In this document: piece by piece, positions 9,141 through 16,704 of the stretch
How positions within the stretch are numbered: the stretch's first letter is position 1
How the letters are laid out: the number at the start of each line of letters is the position of its first letter
NCBI RefSeq assembly: GCF_900182985.1
Contig: NZ_FXUY01000001.1
Span: 3,720,001-3,784,000, forward strand
Direction: 5' to 3'
Length of the DNA: 64,000 nt
Origin: Pseudomonas helmanticensis
GTDB lineage: Bacteria > Pseudomonadota > Gammaproteobacteria > Pseudomonadales > Pseudomonadaceae
Notes under the pieces: generated by a model
What the model was told of the DNA's origin: nothing
Databases searched by the model: none
Seen by the model: only the letters and a program-made list of their open reading frames with translations
Made by a program: the position numbers and the translations under genes

Positions 9141-10627
9141 GGTGCTTGCTCCTCCAACAACTGACGAATGGCTGGAATCAGATCACTGGCCGCCAGCCCA
9201 CGGCCGAATTTTCCTTGTTGTATGCCCGCATTGGCGTGCAGCCAGACCGCCAGGCAGGCGGCATCGAAACCGTCCATGCCTTGCGCCAGCAACGCGCCGG
9301 TCAAGCCGGCCAGTACATCACCGAGACCCGCCGTCGCCATGGCCGGATGACCTTGGTGACACAACGCCAAGCGGCCGTCGGGATGAGCGATCAGACTACC
9401 GGCACCCTTGAGCACCACCACCGCTGTATATTTTTTGCTCAATGCCAGCGCTGCCGCCGGGCGATCAGCCTGCACCTCGGCAGTACCGACCCCCAGCAAC
9501 CGCGCCGCCTCGCCCGGATGCGGCGTGATCACGCAATCCTTCGGCAGATCGACGAAACCGCTTGCGAGCAAATTCAGTGCATCGGCGTCCCAGACCTGCG
9601 GCAATCCCGCATTGGCTGCCGCCGACAGTAACGCACGGCCCCAACTGGCCTGACCAAGACCGGGGCCGACGACCAATACCGACACCTTTTCCAGCAGTCC
9701 CATCAATTGATTGGCCGACGATGTACCCAGCGCCATGGCTTCCGGGACTCGCGTCAACGCTGCCGGGACGTGCTCAGGGCGGGTCGCCAGCGAAACCATG
9801 CCTGCGCCGCTGCGCAAAGCGGTTTCGGTGCTGAGTAAAATCGCTCCGCCAAAACCGTGATCGCCACCGATCAGCAGCACATGACCGAAGTGTCCCTTGT
9901 GCGCAGCCGGGGCACGCGCCGCCAGCCTCGGAAGATTAGCCGGGCTGAGCCGTCGGGCGATAACGGGCATGTCACGATAGATGTCGGCGCTGGCTTGCAG
10001 ATCATTAAACAGTAACGAGCCGACGTGGTCCGCAGCGTCGCCGGTGAACTGGCCGATTTTCAGCCCGATAAAGGTCACCGTCAGATCGGCCTGCACGGCG
10101 ACGCCCAGCACATGCCCGGTATCGGCACACAACCCGGAAGGAATATCGACGGCCGTCACCGGCAAACCGCTGGCGTTGATGGTTTTGATCGCCGACAGAT
10201 AGGGCTCGCGCACATCCCCGTTGAGACCGGTACCGAGCAAGGCATCGAGGATGACCCCGCGCAGTTCGCTCCGGGCTTGCCAGCCTTGCACCGCAACACC
10301 TTCGGCCACAGCTTCGGCATGCGCTTGCGCCGCATCGCCCTGCAAACGTTGAGGCTCGCCAACCGCCAAAACCCGCACCTGCCAGCCGGCCCGCTGCGCC
10401 ATCGCCGCAACCAGATAACCGTCACCGGCATTGTTGCCATGCCCGGCCAGCACGGTCAGCTCAGTCGCCGCCGGCCATTGCCGCACCAGCGCGCGCCACG
10501 TCGCATGCGCGGCGCGCTGCATCAATTCGAAGCCCGGCGTGCCGGCGGCAATCAGCCGTGCATCGAGCTCGCGCACCTGTGCAGCGCCATACAGCGCGTC
10601 GGGTAATTGATCTTTCGTGTGCGGCAT
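9128..10627 (-). CDS. nnrD: Bifunctional NAD(P)HX epimerase / ADP-dependent NAD(P)HX dehydratase
   Basis: This metabolite-repair enzyme reconverts hydrated NADH and NADPH. The N-terminal half (about 1-215) is the YjeF_N epimerase domain with GHGNNAGDGYLVA; the C-terminal half (about 225-499) is the ribokinase-like dehydratase with GDHGFGGAI and the AGLGDVLAG motif near the end. The 499-residue length is normal. I placed the start at ATG 10627 (MPHTKDQLPDALYGAAQVRE); the open frame continues upstream only as an antisense shadow of queG. It is divergent from queG with 63 bases between starts. Confidence 0.96.
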   Translation of the reverse strand: MPHTKDQLPDALYGAAQVRELDARLIAAGTPGFELMQRAAHATWRALVRQWPAATELTVLAGHGNNAGDGYLVAAMAQRAGWQVRVLAVGEPQRLQGDAAQAHAEAVAEGVAVQGWQARSELRGVILDALLGTGLNGDVREPYLSAIKTINASGLPVTAVDIPSGLCADTGHVLGVAVQADLTVTFIGLKIGQFTGDAADHVGSLLFNDLQASADIYRDMPVIARRLSPANLPRLAARAPAAHKGHFGHVLLIGGDHGFGGAILLSTETALRSGAGMVSLATRPEHVPAALTRVPEAMALGTSSANQLMGLLEKVSVLVVGPGLGQASWGRALLSAAANAGLPQVWDADALNLLASGFVDLPKDCVITPHPGEAARLLGVGTAEVQADRPAAALALSKKYTAVVVLKGAGSLIAHPDGRLALCHQGHPAMATAGLGDVLAGLTGALLAQGMDGFDAACLAVWLHANAGIQQGKFGRGLAASDLIPAIRQLLEEQAPCLK

Positions 10628-10690
10628 GCGTCTTCGGGCTCCGATGTCTGGCAGAATTATACGCACCTCAGCTCCGGTTTCTCTCGCCTC

Positions 10691-11755
10691 ATGTCCGCCA
10701 TTACCACAGACCTGCCCGCCCTCGCCCAATCGATCAAGAATTGGGGCCGCGAGTTGGGCTTTCAACAAGTCGGCATCAGCGGTCTGGATCTCGCCGAACA
10801 TGAGCAGCATCTTGCGCGCTGGCTCGAGGCCGGCTACCACGGCGAAATGGATTACATGGGCGCCCACGGCAGCAAACGCTCGCACCCGGAAGAACTGGTG
10901 CCGGGTACTTTGCGCGTGGTCTCGCTGCGCATGGACTACCTGCCCGGCGACACACAAATGGCGCAAATGCTCGCGCAACCGGAAAAAGCTTACGTGTCGC
11001 GTTATGCCTTGGGCCGCGATTACCACAAATTGATCCGTAAACGCGTGCAACAATTGGCCGACAAGATTCAATCCGAGATCGGCCCCTTCGGTTTTCGTGC
11101 GTTTGTCGACAGCGCGCCGGTACTGGAAAAAGCCATCGCCGAGCAGGCCGGTCTGGGCTGGATCGGCAAAAACACCCTGGTGTTGAACCGCAAGGCCGGC
11201 AGTTATTTTTTTCTCAGTGAGTTGTTCGTCGATCTGCCGTTGCCGGTCGACGAGCCACACAGCACTGAACACTGCGGCCGCTGCACCGCCTGCCTCGACA
11301 TTTGTCCGACCAATGCCTTTGTCGGCCCCTATGTGCTGGACGCGCGACGCTGCATTTCGTACCTGACCATCGAACTGAAAAACGCGATTCCGGAAGATTT
11401 GCGCCCGCTGATCGGCAACCGGGTGTTCGGCTGCGATGACTGCCAGATTTGCTGTCCGTGGAACCGTTTCGCCAAACCCTCTGGCGAAAGCGACTTCAAG
11501 CCACGGCACAATCTAGACAACGCTGAACTGGCCGAGCTGTTTTTGTGGGATGAGGACAAGTTTCTCAGCAGCACCGAAGGCTCGCCGCTGCGCCGCGCCG
11601 GGTATGAGCGCTGGTTACGCAATCTGGCGGTGGGACTGGGTAACGCGCCGTCGAGCATTCCGGTGCTGGAAGCGTTGAAAGCGCGGCGGGACTATCCGTC
11701 GGAGCTGGTGCAAGAACACGTCGAATGGGCCCTGAAACAACACGGAATCGCGTAA
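10691..11755 (+). CDS. queG: Epoxyqueuosine reductase QueG
   Basis: QueG reduces epoxyqueuosine to queuosine in tRNA, using cobalamin and two 4Fe-4S clusters. The 354-residue protein has an N-terminal cobalamin-binding region, then ferredoxin-type cysteine motifs CGRCTACLDICP and CDDCQICCPW, then a C-terminal HEAT-like tail (LRRAGYERWLRNLAVGLGN). ATG 10691 gives the family N-terminus MSAITTDLPALAQSIKNWG. It is the only plus-strand gene among the first eleven and ends just before a REP doublet. Confidence 0.96.
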   Translation: MSAITTDLPALAQSIKNWGRELGFQQVGISGLDLAEHEQHLARWLEAGYHGEMDYMGAHGSKRSHPEELVPGTLRVVSLRMDYLPGDTQMAQMLAQPEKAYVSRYALGRDYHKLIRKRVQQLADKIQSEIGPFGFRAFVDSAPVLEKAIAEQAGLGWIGKNTLVLNRKAGSYFFLSELFVDLPLPVDEPHSTEHCGRCTACLDICPTNAFVGPYVLDARRCISYLTIELKNAIPEDLRPLIGNRVFGCDDCQICCPWNRFAKPSGESDFKPRHNLDNAELAELFLWDEDKFLSSTEGSPLRRAGYERWLRNLAVGLGNAPSSIPVLEALKARRDYPSELVQEHVEWALKQHGIA

Positions 11756-11760
11756 CACCC

Positions 11761-11840
11761 CTGTAGGAGCTGCCGCAGGCTGCGATCTTTTGATCTTGAA
11801 ACAACGTCAAAAGATCGCAGCCTGCGGCAGCTCCTACACA
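11761..11840. repeat. REP doublet (REPIN) 1, heads outward
   Basis: Two inverted copies of a roughly 30-base REP unit: CTGTAGGAGCTGCCGCAGGC leading to GATCTTTTGA, then a short spacer, then the reverse complement ending CAGCTCCTACA. It lies between the convergent 3' ends of queG and the TRIC gene and could fold into a long hairpin that stops both transcripts. It is one of eight related doublets in the window. Confidence 0.92.
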
Positions 11841-11849
11841 GGGATCGCG

Positions 11850-12461
11850 TCAGGGCTGATCGTTGTAAACGAACTTGGGCATTTCCCAGTGGAAACGGAT
11901 CGCCAGCAAGCGCAGCAGGAAGCCGCCAAACAGCGTGATCAAAATCGCCTGCTCGCCCGGCACGTTCAGATACAGGCAGAGCATGTAGCACCACGCCGCC
12001 GCGAACGAGACGCTGGCATACAGTTCCCGGCGGAAGATCAGCGGGATGTCGTTGCAGAAGATGTCGCGCAGGATGCCGCCGAAGACCCCGGTGATCACGC
12101 CGCTGACCGAAGCCACCAGCATGCCGTGACCCATTTCCAGTGCGGTCATGCAGCCGATCAGGGTGAAGGCCACCAGGCCGACGGCGTCGAGCACCAGAAA
12201 CAGCGAGCGCAGGTGACGCATCCAGCGTGCGGTGAACACGGTGAACATCGCGGCGACCGAGGTCAGCACCAGGTATTCCGGGTGTTTGACCCACGTCAGC
12301 GGATAATGCCCAAGCAGCACATCGCGCACCGAACCGCCGCCCAACGCCGTGACGCAGGCGATCAGCACCACACCAAACCAGTCCATGCCGCGACGCCCGG
12401 CAGACAGCGCGCCGGTCATGGCTTCAGCGGTGATGGCGACGAGATAGAGCATCAGCAACAT
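11850..12461 (-). CDS. TRIC/UPF0126 family integral membrane protein (YicG-like)
   Basis: The 203-residue protein is almost entirely hydrophobic, with about seven predicted membrane helices. It contains two tandem copies of the UPF0126 unit, marked by GGGSVRDVLLG in the first half and GGILRDIF in the second. Bacterial members of this family are related to trimeric intracellular cation channels; some are linked to glycine uptake, but the substrate here cannot be told from sequence. REP doublets flank it on both sides. In PAO1 I recall queG and orn without a gene between them, so it may be an insertion here. Confidence 0.85.
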   Translation of the reverse strand: MLLMLYLVAITAEAMTGALSAGRRGMDWFGVVLIACVTALGGGSVRDVLLGHYPLTWVKHPEYLVLTSVAAMFTVFTARWMRHLRSLFLVLDAVGLVAFTLIGCMTALEMGHGMLVASVSGVITGVFGGILRDIFCNDIPLIFRRELYASVSFAAAWCYMLCLYLNVPGEQAILITLFGGFLLRLLAIRFHWEMPKFVYNDQP

Positions 12462-12541
12462 GGTGGCGATCCAGGCAGGAAGGCGCGCAGTCTAGCCATT
12501 TCGGTGCGGCACCAAAAGAGGGCGTCGCAGCAAACACAAAA

Positions 12542-12629
12542 CCCTGTAGGAGCTGCCGAAGGCTGCGATCTTTTGATTTTGCTTTTAAAAAAGATCAAAA
12601 GATCGCAGCCTTCGGCAGCTCCTACAGGG
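12542..12629. repeat. REP doublet (REPIN) 2, heads outward
   Basis: Inverted pair CCTGTAGGAGCTGCCGAAGG ... GATCTTTTGAT, an AT-rich spacer, then ATCAAAAGATCGCAGCC ... CTCCTACAGG. It sits six bases from the orn stop, upstream of the TRIC gene, so it may act as the orn transcript terminator. Confidence 0.92.
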
Positions 12630-12635
12630 ATTACA

Positions 12636-13178
12636 TCAGAATTTGATGAAGTGCTTGCGGTAGTGCTGCAGCTCGGCGATCGATTCGCGGATATCGTCCA
12701 GCGCCAGATGAGTGCTGCCTTTCTTGAAGCTGTCACGCACGTCTGGTGCCCAGCGTGCCGCCAGTTCCTTGAGCGTGGAGACGTCGAGGTTGCGGTAGTG
12801 GAAGTAACTTTCCAGCGCTTTCATGTGGGTATAAAGGAAGCGGCGATCCTGGCAGATGCTGTTGCCGCAGATCGGCGACTTGCCCTTCGGCACCCACTTT
12901 TCCAGGAAGGCGATGGTTTCAGCTTCGGCTTCGGCCATGCTGATGCGGCTATCACGCACGCGCTGGGTCAGGCCGGAATTACCGTGGGTGCGAGTGTTCC
13001 ATTCGTCCATGCGCGCGAGAACTTCGTCGCTGTGGTGGATAGCGATCACCGGGCCTTCGGCCAGCGTGTTGAGGTCGCTGTCGGTGACGATGGTGGCCAT
13101 TTCGATGATGACATCGTTGTCCGGGTCCAGACCGGTCATTTCCAGGTCGATCCAGATCAGATTCTGCGGGTTTTGCAT
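12636..13178 (-). CDS. orn: Oligoribonuclease Orn
   Basis: Orn is the DEDDh 3'-5' exonuclease that degrades dinucleotides, including pGpG, and so completes c-di-GMP breakdown in pseudomonads. The 180-residue protein shows Exo[12 protein letters not shown] and Exo[14 protein letters not shown], with the expected length. The ATG at 13178 ([16 protein letters not shown]) is preceded by TAGGAG at 7 bases on the minus strand. It is divergent from rsgA across 107 bases, the same arrangement as in PAO1. Confidence 0.97.
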   Translation of the reverse strand: MQNPQNLIWIDLEMTGLDPDNDVIIEMATIVTDSDLNTLAEGPVIAIHHSDEVLARMDEWNTRTHGNSGLTQRVRDSRISMAEAEAETIAFLEKWVPKGKSPICGNSICQDRRFLYTHMKALESYFHYRNLDVSTLKELAARWAPDVRDSFKKGSTHLALDDIRESIAELQHYRKHFIKF

Positions 13179-13285
13179 ATTTCGGCTCCTAGGCAATGCT
13201 GCGCAGTTTAGCCTAGGCCAGTGGCCGGGCGTGCTAAACTCGCGACCGTTTTACCTAATCGCTGCATTCTTCAGACGGAACACCC

Positions 13286-14317
13286 ATGGCCAAACGCCAA
13301 CTCAATCGTCGTCAAAACTGGCGCATCGAAAAGATTCAAGGCGAGCGCGCAGCGCGCGCCGCCAAACGCGAGTCCTCGGCTGTCGAAGCGCTCGAGGGTG
13401 GCGACTTGGGCCCGGAACAGACCGGCCTAGTGATCGCCCACTTCGGTGTGCAAGTCGAGGTCGAGGCCACTGATGGCGATCAGGCCGGCCAGGTATTCCG
13501 TTGCCACCTGCGCGCCAACCTGCCAGCCCTGGTGACCGGCGACACGGTCGTCTGGCGTGCCGGCAATCAAGGTATCGGTGTGATCGTCGCGCAACTGCCG
13601 CGCACCACCGAACTCTGCCGCCCGGACAGCCGTGGCCAGTTGAAACCGGTGGCGGCCAACGTCGACATGATCGTCATCGTCTTCGCCCCGCTGCCCGAGC
13701 CGCATGCCAACCTGATCGACCGCTATCTCGTCGCCGCCGAACACGCCGGCATTCGCCCGTTACTGCTGCTGAACAAATTCGACCTGATCGACGAGCAGAA
13801 CGCCCCGGCGCTCAACGCGCTGCTGGCGGTGTATCGCACGCTCGGTTATCCAGTGCTGGAAGTCTCGGCGCACCACGGCAACGGCATGGAACAACTGCAA
13901 CAGCAGCTCGACGGGCGCATCAGCGTGTTCGTCGGCCAGTCCGGCGTCGGCAAGTCGTCGCTGGTCAACAGCCTGCTGCCAGAAGTTGAAACCCGCGTCG
14001 GGCCGTTGTCCGAGCTGTCCGGTCAGGGCACGCACACGACGACCACCGCGCGCCTGTTCCACTTCCCTGGCGGTGGCGAGTTGATCGACTCCCCGGGTAT
14101 CCGCGAATTCGGCCTCGGCCACGTTAGCCGCGCCGACGTTGAAGCCGGTTTCATCGAGTTCGACGACCTGCTCGGCACTTGCCGTTTCCGCGACTGCAAG
14201 CACGACCGCGAGCCAGGCTGTGCACTGCTCAAGGCGCTGGAAGAAGGTCGCGTGCAGCAACAACGCATGAACAGCTACCGCTCGATCATCGCCAGCCTGC
14301 CTGAAAACGGCTATTAA
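13286..14317 (+). CDS. rsgA: Ribosome small subunit-dependent GTPase RsgA
   Basis: RsgA is a late 30S assembly factor. The 343-residue protein has a basic N-terminus, an OB-fold domain (about 35-100), a circularly permuted GTPase domain with NKFD before the P-loop [12 protein letters not shown], and a C-terminal zinc-binding domain (C-x4-C-x-H-x5-C in [14 protein letters not shown]). The ATG at 13286 gives [20 protein letters not shown]. In PAO1 the next gene is motB; here the TIR-caspase cassette intervenes. Confidence 0.97.
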   Translation: MAKRQLNRRQNWRIEKIQGERAARAAKRESSAVEALEGGDLGPEQTGLVIAHFGVQVEVEATDGDQAGQVFRCHLRANLPALVTGDTVVWRAGNQGIGVIVAQLPRTTELCRPDSRGQLKPVAANVDMIVIVFAPLPEPHANLIDRYLVAAEHAGIRPLLLLNKFDLIDEQNAPALNALLAVYRTLGYPVLEVSAHHGNGMEQLQQQLDGRISVFVGQSGVGKSSLVNSLLPEVETRVGPLSELSGQGTHTTTTARLFHFPGGGELIDSPGIREFGLGHVSRADVEAGFIEFDDLLGTCRFRDCKHDREPGCALLKALEEGRVQQQRMNSYRSIIASLPENGY

Positions 14318-14527
14318 ACAGCTGCACCGGCGGCTCTCGCCCGAGGGCTGCCGGATGTCGGTCTGCATCTGACACAGCCCTGTCCTTTTTAAACATCAGG
14401 CTTTTCTGTAGGACTTCTGCACGCCTGATTGCAGGACATTTCTCTTTGTTCCTGCACACCTTGTCGGCGCGTTTCACAGGCCTACATTCAGTTCCTCTTC
14501 GCACTTTCGCGTCCTTGAGGATCTGCC
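14318..14527 (+). promoter_or_regulatory. Leader region of the TIR-caspase-TIR cassette
   Basis: This 210-base gap holds an imperfect hairpin right after rsgA (14327-14354, CCGGCGGC...GCTGCCGG, no T run). A second inverted repeat, TGCAGGA-13 nt-TCCTGCA, lies at 14430-14456, overlapped upstream by CAGGC...GCCTG at 14398-14427. These could be operator half-sites or transcript hairpins. GAGG about 7 bases before ATG 14528 is a likely ribosome site. No clear -35/-10 pair was found. Confidence 0.4.
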
Positions 14528-14935
14528 ATGCAAACCTACCATTTGTTCATCAGCCACTCGTGGAACTACTCCCACGCCCACGACAATCTGGTGCGCCTGC
14601 TCAGTGCCCACCCCGACTTCACTTATAAGAATTTTTCGGTGCCGACGCACAACCCGATCATGGGCGCACAGACCGACAAACAGCTTGAAGAAGCCATCGA
14701 AAACAAGATTCGTCCGTGCTCGGCGGTGCTGATCATGGCTGGCATGTACTCGACCTACAGCAAGTGGATCAACAAGGAAATCGAGATCGCCAAGCGCATG
14801 GGCAAGGTGATCATCGCGGTGAAACCGTTCGGCGCCGAGCGTATTTCCACGGTGGTGCGTAACGCCGCACACGCCGAATGCGCGTGGAACACCAACAGCA
14901 TCGTCGGCGCGATCCGCCTGCACACGGCGGCCTGA
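14528..14935 (+). CDS. ThsB-like TIR domain protein (MTH538/DUF1863 type), candidate defence signalling enzyme
   Basis: The 135-residue protein is a single domain opening YHLFISHSWNYSHAHDNLVR, the signature of MTH538-type TIR-like proteins such as Thoeris ThsB. A WxxxE motif (W80-INK-E84, in KWINKEIEIAKRMGK) marks the NAD-cleaving glutamate position of enzymatic TIRs. ThsB proteins sense phage and make a cyclic ADP-ribose isomer that activates a partner effector. The gene is followed two bases later by a caspase-like protease gene, and not by the NADase (ThsA) of type I Thoeris, so the partner is inferred to be the protease. Base composition looks host-like. Confidence 0.85.
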   Translation: MQTYHLFISHSWNYSHAHDNLVRLLSAHPDFTYKNFSVPTHNPIMGAQTDKQLEEAIENKIRPCSAVLIMAGMYSTYSKWINKEIEIAKRMGKVIIAVKPFGAERISTVVRNAAHAECAWNTNSIVGAIRLHTAA

Positions 14936-14937
14936 AC

Positions 14938-15897
14938 ATGCGCAAGGGACTGTTTATCGGCATCAACGACTACACGCATATTTCGCGCCTGAGCGGTTGC
15001 AGCAATGACGCCATGGCCATGGCCTCGGTGCTGAAAACCGACGCCGATGGCGACCCCAACTTCAAGAACGTCGTGCTGACGTCGGCTGAGGATTACCTGG
15101 GCCGGGAGATGCTCGAAGATCAGATCCGCGAGCTGTTTTCCGGCGACTGCAACGTTGCGCTGTTGTATTTCGCCGGGCACGGCGGCTTCGACACCGACAA
15201 TGACGAAGGCATGCTGCTGCCCCAGGATTATCGCAACGCCAAGGACGGTATCCGCATCAGCGACATCCTCAACTGGGCGAGCAAAGCCACGCGCATCAAG
15301 AACAAAGTGATCATCCTCGATTGCTGCCAAAGCGGCGCCGCTGGCGAGGTGCGTGCCTTGCGCAGTGAAAGCAGCGTGGTCGGCGAAGGCATGACCATTC
15401 TCACCGCTTGCAAAAAGGAAGAGCCGGCCATGGAAGGTGCGCAACACGGCGTGTTTACCGGGTTGCTGCTGCAGGCCTTGCACGGTGGCGCGGCGAACAT
15501 CCTCGGCAAGATCACTCCCGGCAGCCTGTATTCCTTCGTCGACAACGCGCTCGACGCCTGGGAACAACGTCCGGTGTTCAAGACTAACGTCTCGCAATTC
15601 ATTTCCCTGCGGGAAGTCTCGCCGCTGATCCCCAAAGAGATCCTGCGCAAACTGCCTGACTGGTTTGCCGAAGCCGAATCGACTTACCCGCTCGACCCGA
15701 GCTACGAGCCGACCGAAGCCAACTTCAACCCGGACCACGGCGAAATCTTCGCGCAACTGCAAAAGTGCAATCGCCACAGCCTGATCGAACCGGTCGACGC
15801 CGAGCACATGTACTACGCCGCCCTCCACTCCACCGGCTGCCGCCTCACCGCCCTCGGCGCCTACTACCGCGAACTCGCGCTCAAAGGACATTTCTGA
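14938..15897 (+). CDS. Caspase-like (C14) cysteine protease, candidate Thoeris effector
   Basis: The 319-residue protein begins MRKGLFIGINDYTHISRLSG, the classic first strand of caspase-fold proteases. The catalytic dyad is intact: His81 in YFAGHGG and Cys130 in DCCQSG. The caspase domain ends near residue 235; a further stretch of about 80 residues (240-319, from DWFAEAESTYPLD) is separate and may be a ligand-sensing or regulatory module. In type IV Thoeris a TIR-made nucleotide (N7-cADPR) activates a caspase-like protease that digests host proteins and blocks phage. This gene lies between two TIR genes, two bases from the first and overlapping the second by one base. A metacaspase role outside defence cannot be excluded. 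Confidence 0.88.
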   Translation: MRKGLFIGINDYTHISRLSGCSNDAMAMASVLKTDADGDPNFKNVVLTSAEDYLGREMLEDQIRELFSGDCNVALLYFAGHGGFDTDNDEGMLLPQDYRNAKDGIRISDILNWASKATRIKNKVIILDCCQSGAAGEVRALRSESSVVGEGMTILTACKKEEPAMEGAQHGVFTGLLLQALHGGAANILGKITPGSLYSFVDNALDAWEQRPVFKTNVSQFISLREVSPLIPKEILRKLPDWFAEAESTYPLDPSYEPTEANFNPDHGEIFAQLQKCNRHSLIEPVDAEHMYYAALHSTGCRLTALGAYYRELALKGHF

Positions 15898-16382
15898 TGC
15901 CTGTCTTCATCAGCTACCGCCACATGGATCGCCTGCATGCCGTGGCGATCAACAATCGCCTCAAGCAGGCCAACATCAAGACTTATCTGGATGTGCTGGA
16001 CCCCGAGTCGCAGACCACCGACGACATCACCGGCGTGATCACGCGCAACATCACCGAATGCACGCACTTGCTCGCGGTGGTGTCGGAGAGGACTGCTTTG
16101 TCGTGGTGGGTGCCGTTCGAGATTGGTGAGGCGACCATTAGCAACCGGCGGATTTGCTCGTTCAAGACCGGGCCGGCGGAGCTGCCGCTGTATCTGGATA
16201 AATGGCCGAAGTTGAGTACGGATAAAGACATCGATTTCTTTATCGATGCCTATCGGGAGGAAGTATCGAACAAGCGCTCGATGGTGCTGGATTCGATCAG
16301 CGAATCCACCAAGGGCACTTACAAGCGCAATGCCGAGCTCTTTCATGATCAGCTGAAGAGCAGGATTCGACGGGGGTTTTGA
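15897..16382 (+). CDS. TIR domain protein, second TIR of the cassette
   Basis: The 161-residue protein starts MPVFISYRHMDRLHAVAINN, the box 1 of classical TIR domains, and has a WxxxE motif at W71-VPF-E75 (SWWVPFEIGEA), so it may also be a catalytically active NAD hydrolase or cyclase. It is a different TIR subfamily from the first gene, with a C-terminal helical tail of about 50 residues. Its ATG overlaps the caspase stop by one base (TGATG), implying coupled translation. It could be the signal synthase, the phage sensor, or a regulator. Which TIR talks to the protease cannot be decided from sequence. Confidence 0.83.
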   Translation: MPVFISYRHMDRLHAVAINNRLKQANIKTYLDVLDPESQTTDDITGVITRNITECTHLLAVVSERTALSWWVPFEIGEATISNRRICSFKTGPAELPLYLDKWPKLSTDKDIDFFIDAYREEVSNKRSMVLDSISESTKGTYKRNAELFHDQLKSRIRRGF

Positions 16383-16403
16383 TTGGTCGGCTTGGCTTGA
16401 GAG

Positions 16404-16627
16404 CCCCTCACCCTAGCCCTTCCGAAACGTCGGACCGCCCGGAGGGAGAGGGGACTGACAGCGGTGAATATGCGAGGTTTGCCGACCTGAAATTCCTGAG
16501 TCGTACTCAGGTTTTGAACTGCACAAAGATCTGCTCCCTTGCATCAGTCAAACGCAGACTCTGAACAGCATGAAGATCGGCTCCCTTCCCCCTCTACCCC
16601 TTGGGGGAGAGGGCTGGTGTGAGGGGG
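16404..16627. repeat. Imperfect inverted-repeat element after the TIR cassette
   Basis: Left end CCCCTCACCCTAGCCCTTCC and right end GAGAGGGCTGGTGTGAGGGG are near inverted repeats around a 180-base core without an ORF. The same kind of ends bound the element at 27005-27184. It fills most of the 322-base gap between the second TIR gene and motB. It looks like a short non-coding repeat (REP- or MITE-like), not a gene. Confidence 0.65.
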
Positions 16628-16670
16628 GATGGATCTCAAGTCCCGCACAAGATCCAAACCGACAGCCACA

Positions 16671-16698
16671 AAAAAGCCGACATCTCTGTCGGCTTTTT
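16671..16698 (-). terminator. Terminator after motB (usable in both directions)
   Basis: AAAAAGCCGACA-TCTC-TGTCGGCTTTTT forms a 12-bp stem with a four-base loop and T runs on both strands. It lies six bases past the motB stop and could also stop read-through from the TIR-caspase cassette. Confidence 0.92.
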
Positions 16699-16704
16699 CG
16701 TCTC

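Noticed and set aside
9128..11509. A 793-codon open frame extending nnrD upstream
   Set aside because: The part above 10627 is antisense to queG, has no family similarity, and the normal NnrD N-terminus begins at ATG 10627.
14528..16382. Classical type I or II Thoeris
   Set aside because: No SIR2/SLOG ThsA or Macro-transmembrane effector is encoded nearby; the only effector candidate is the caspase-like protease.
14528..16382. Horizontal transfer of the cassette by base composition
   Set aside because: GC content and codon choice look close to the neighbouring housekeeping genes, so composition gives no support; only the location argues for insertion.
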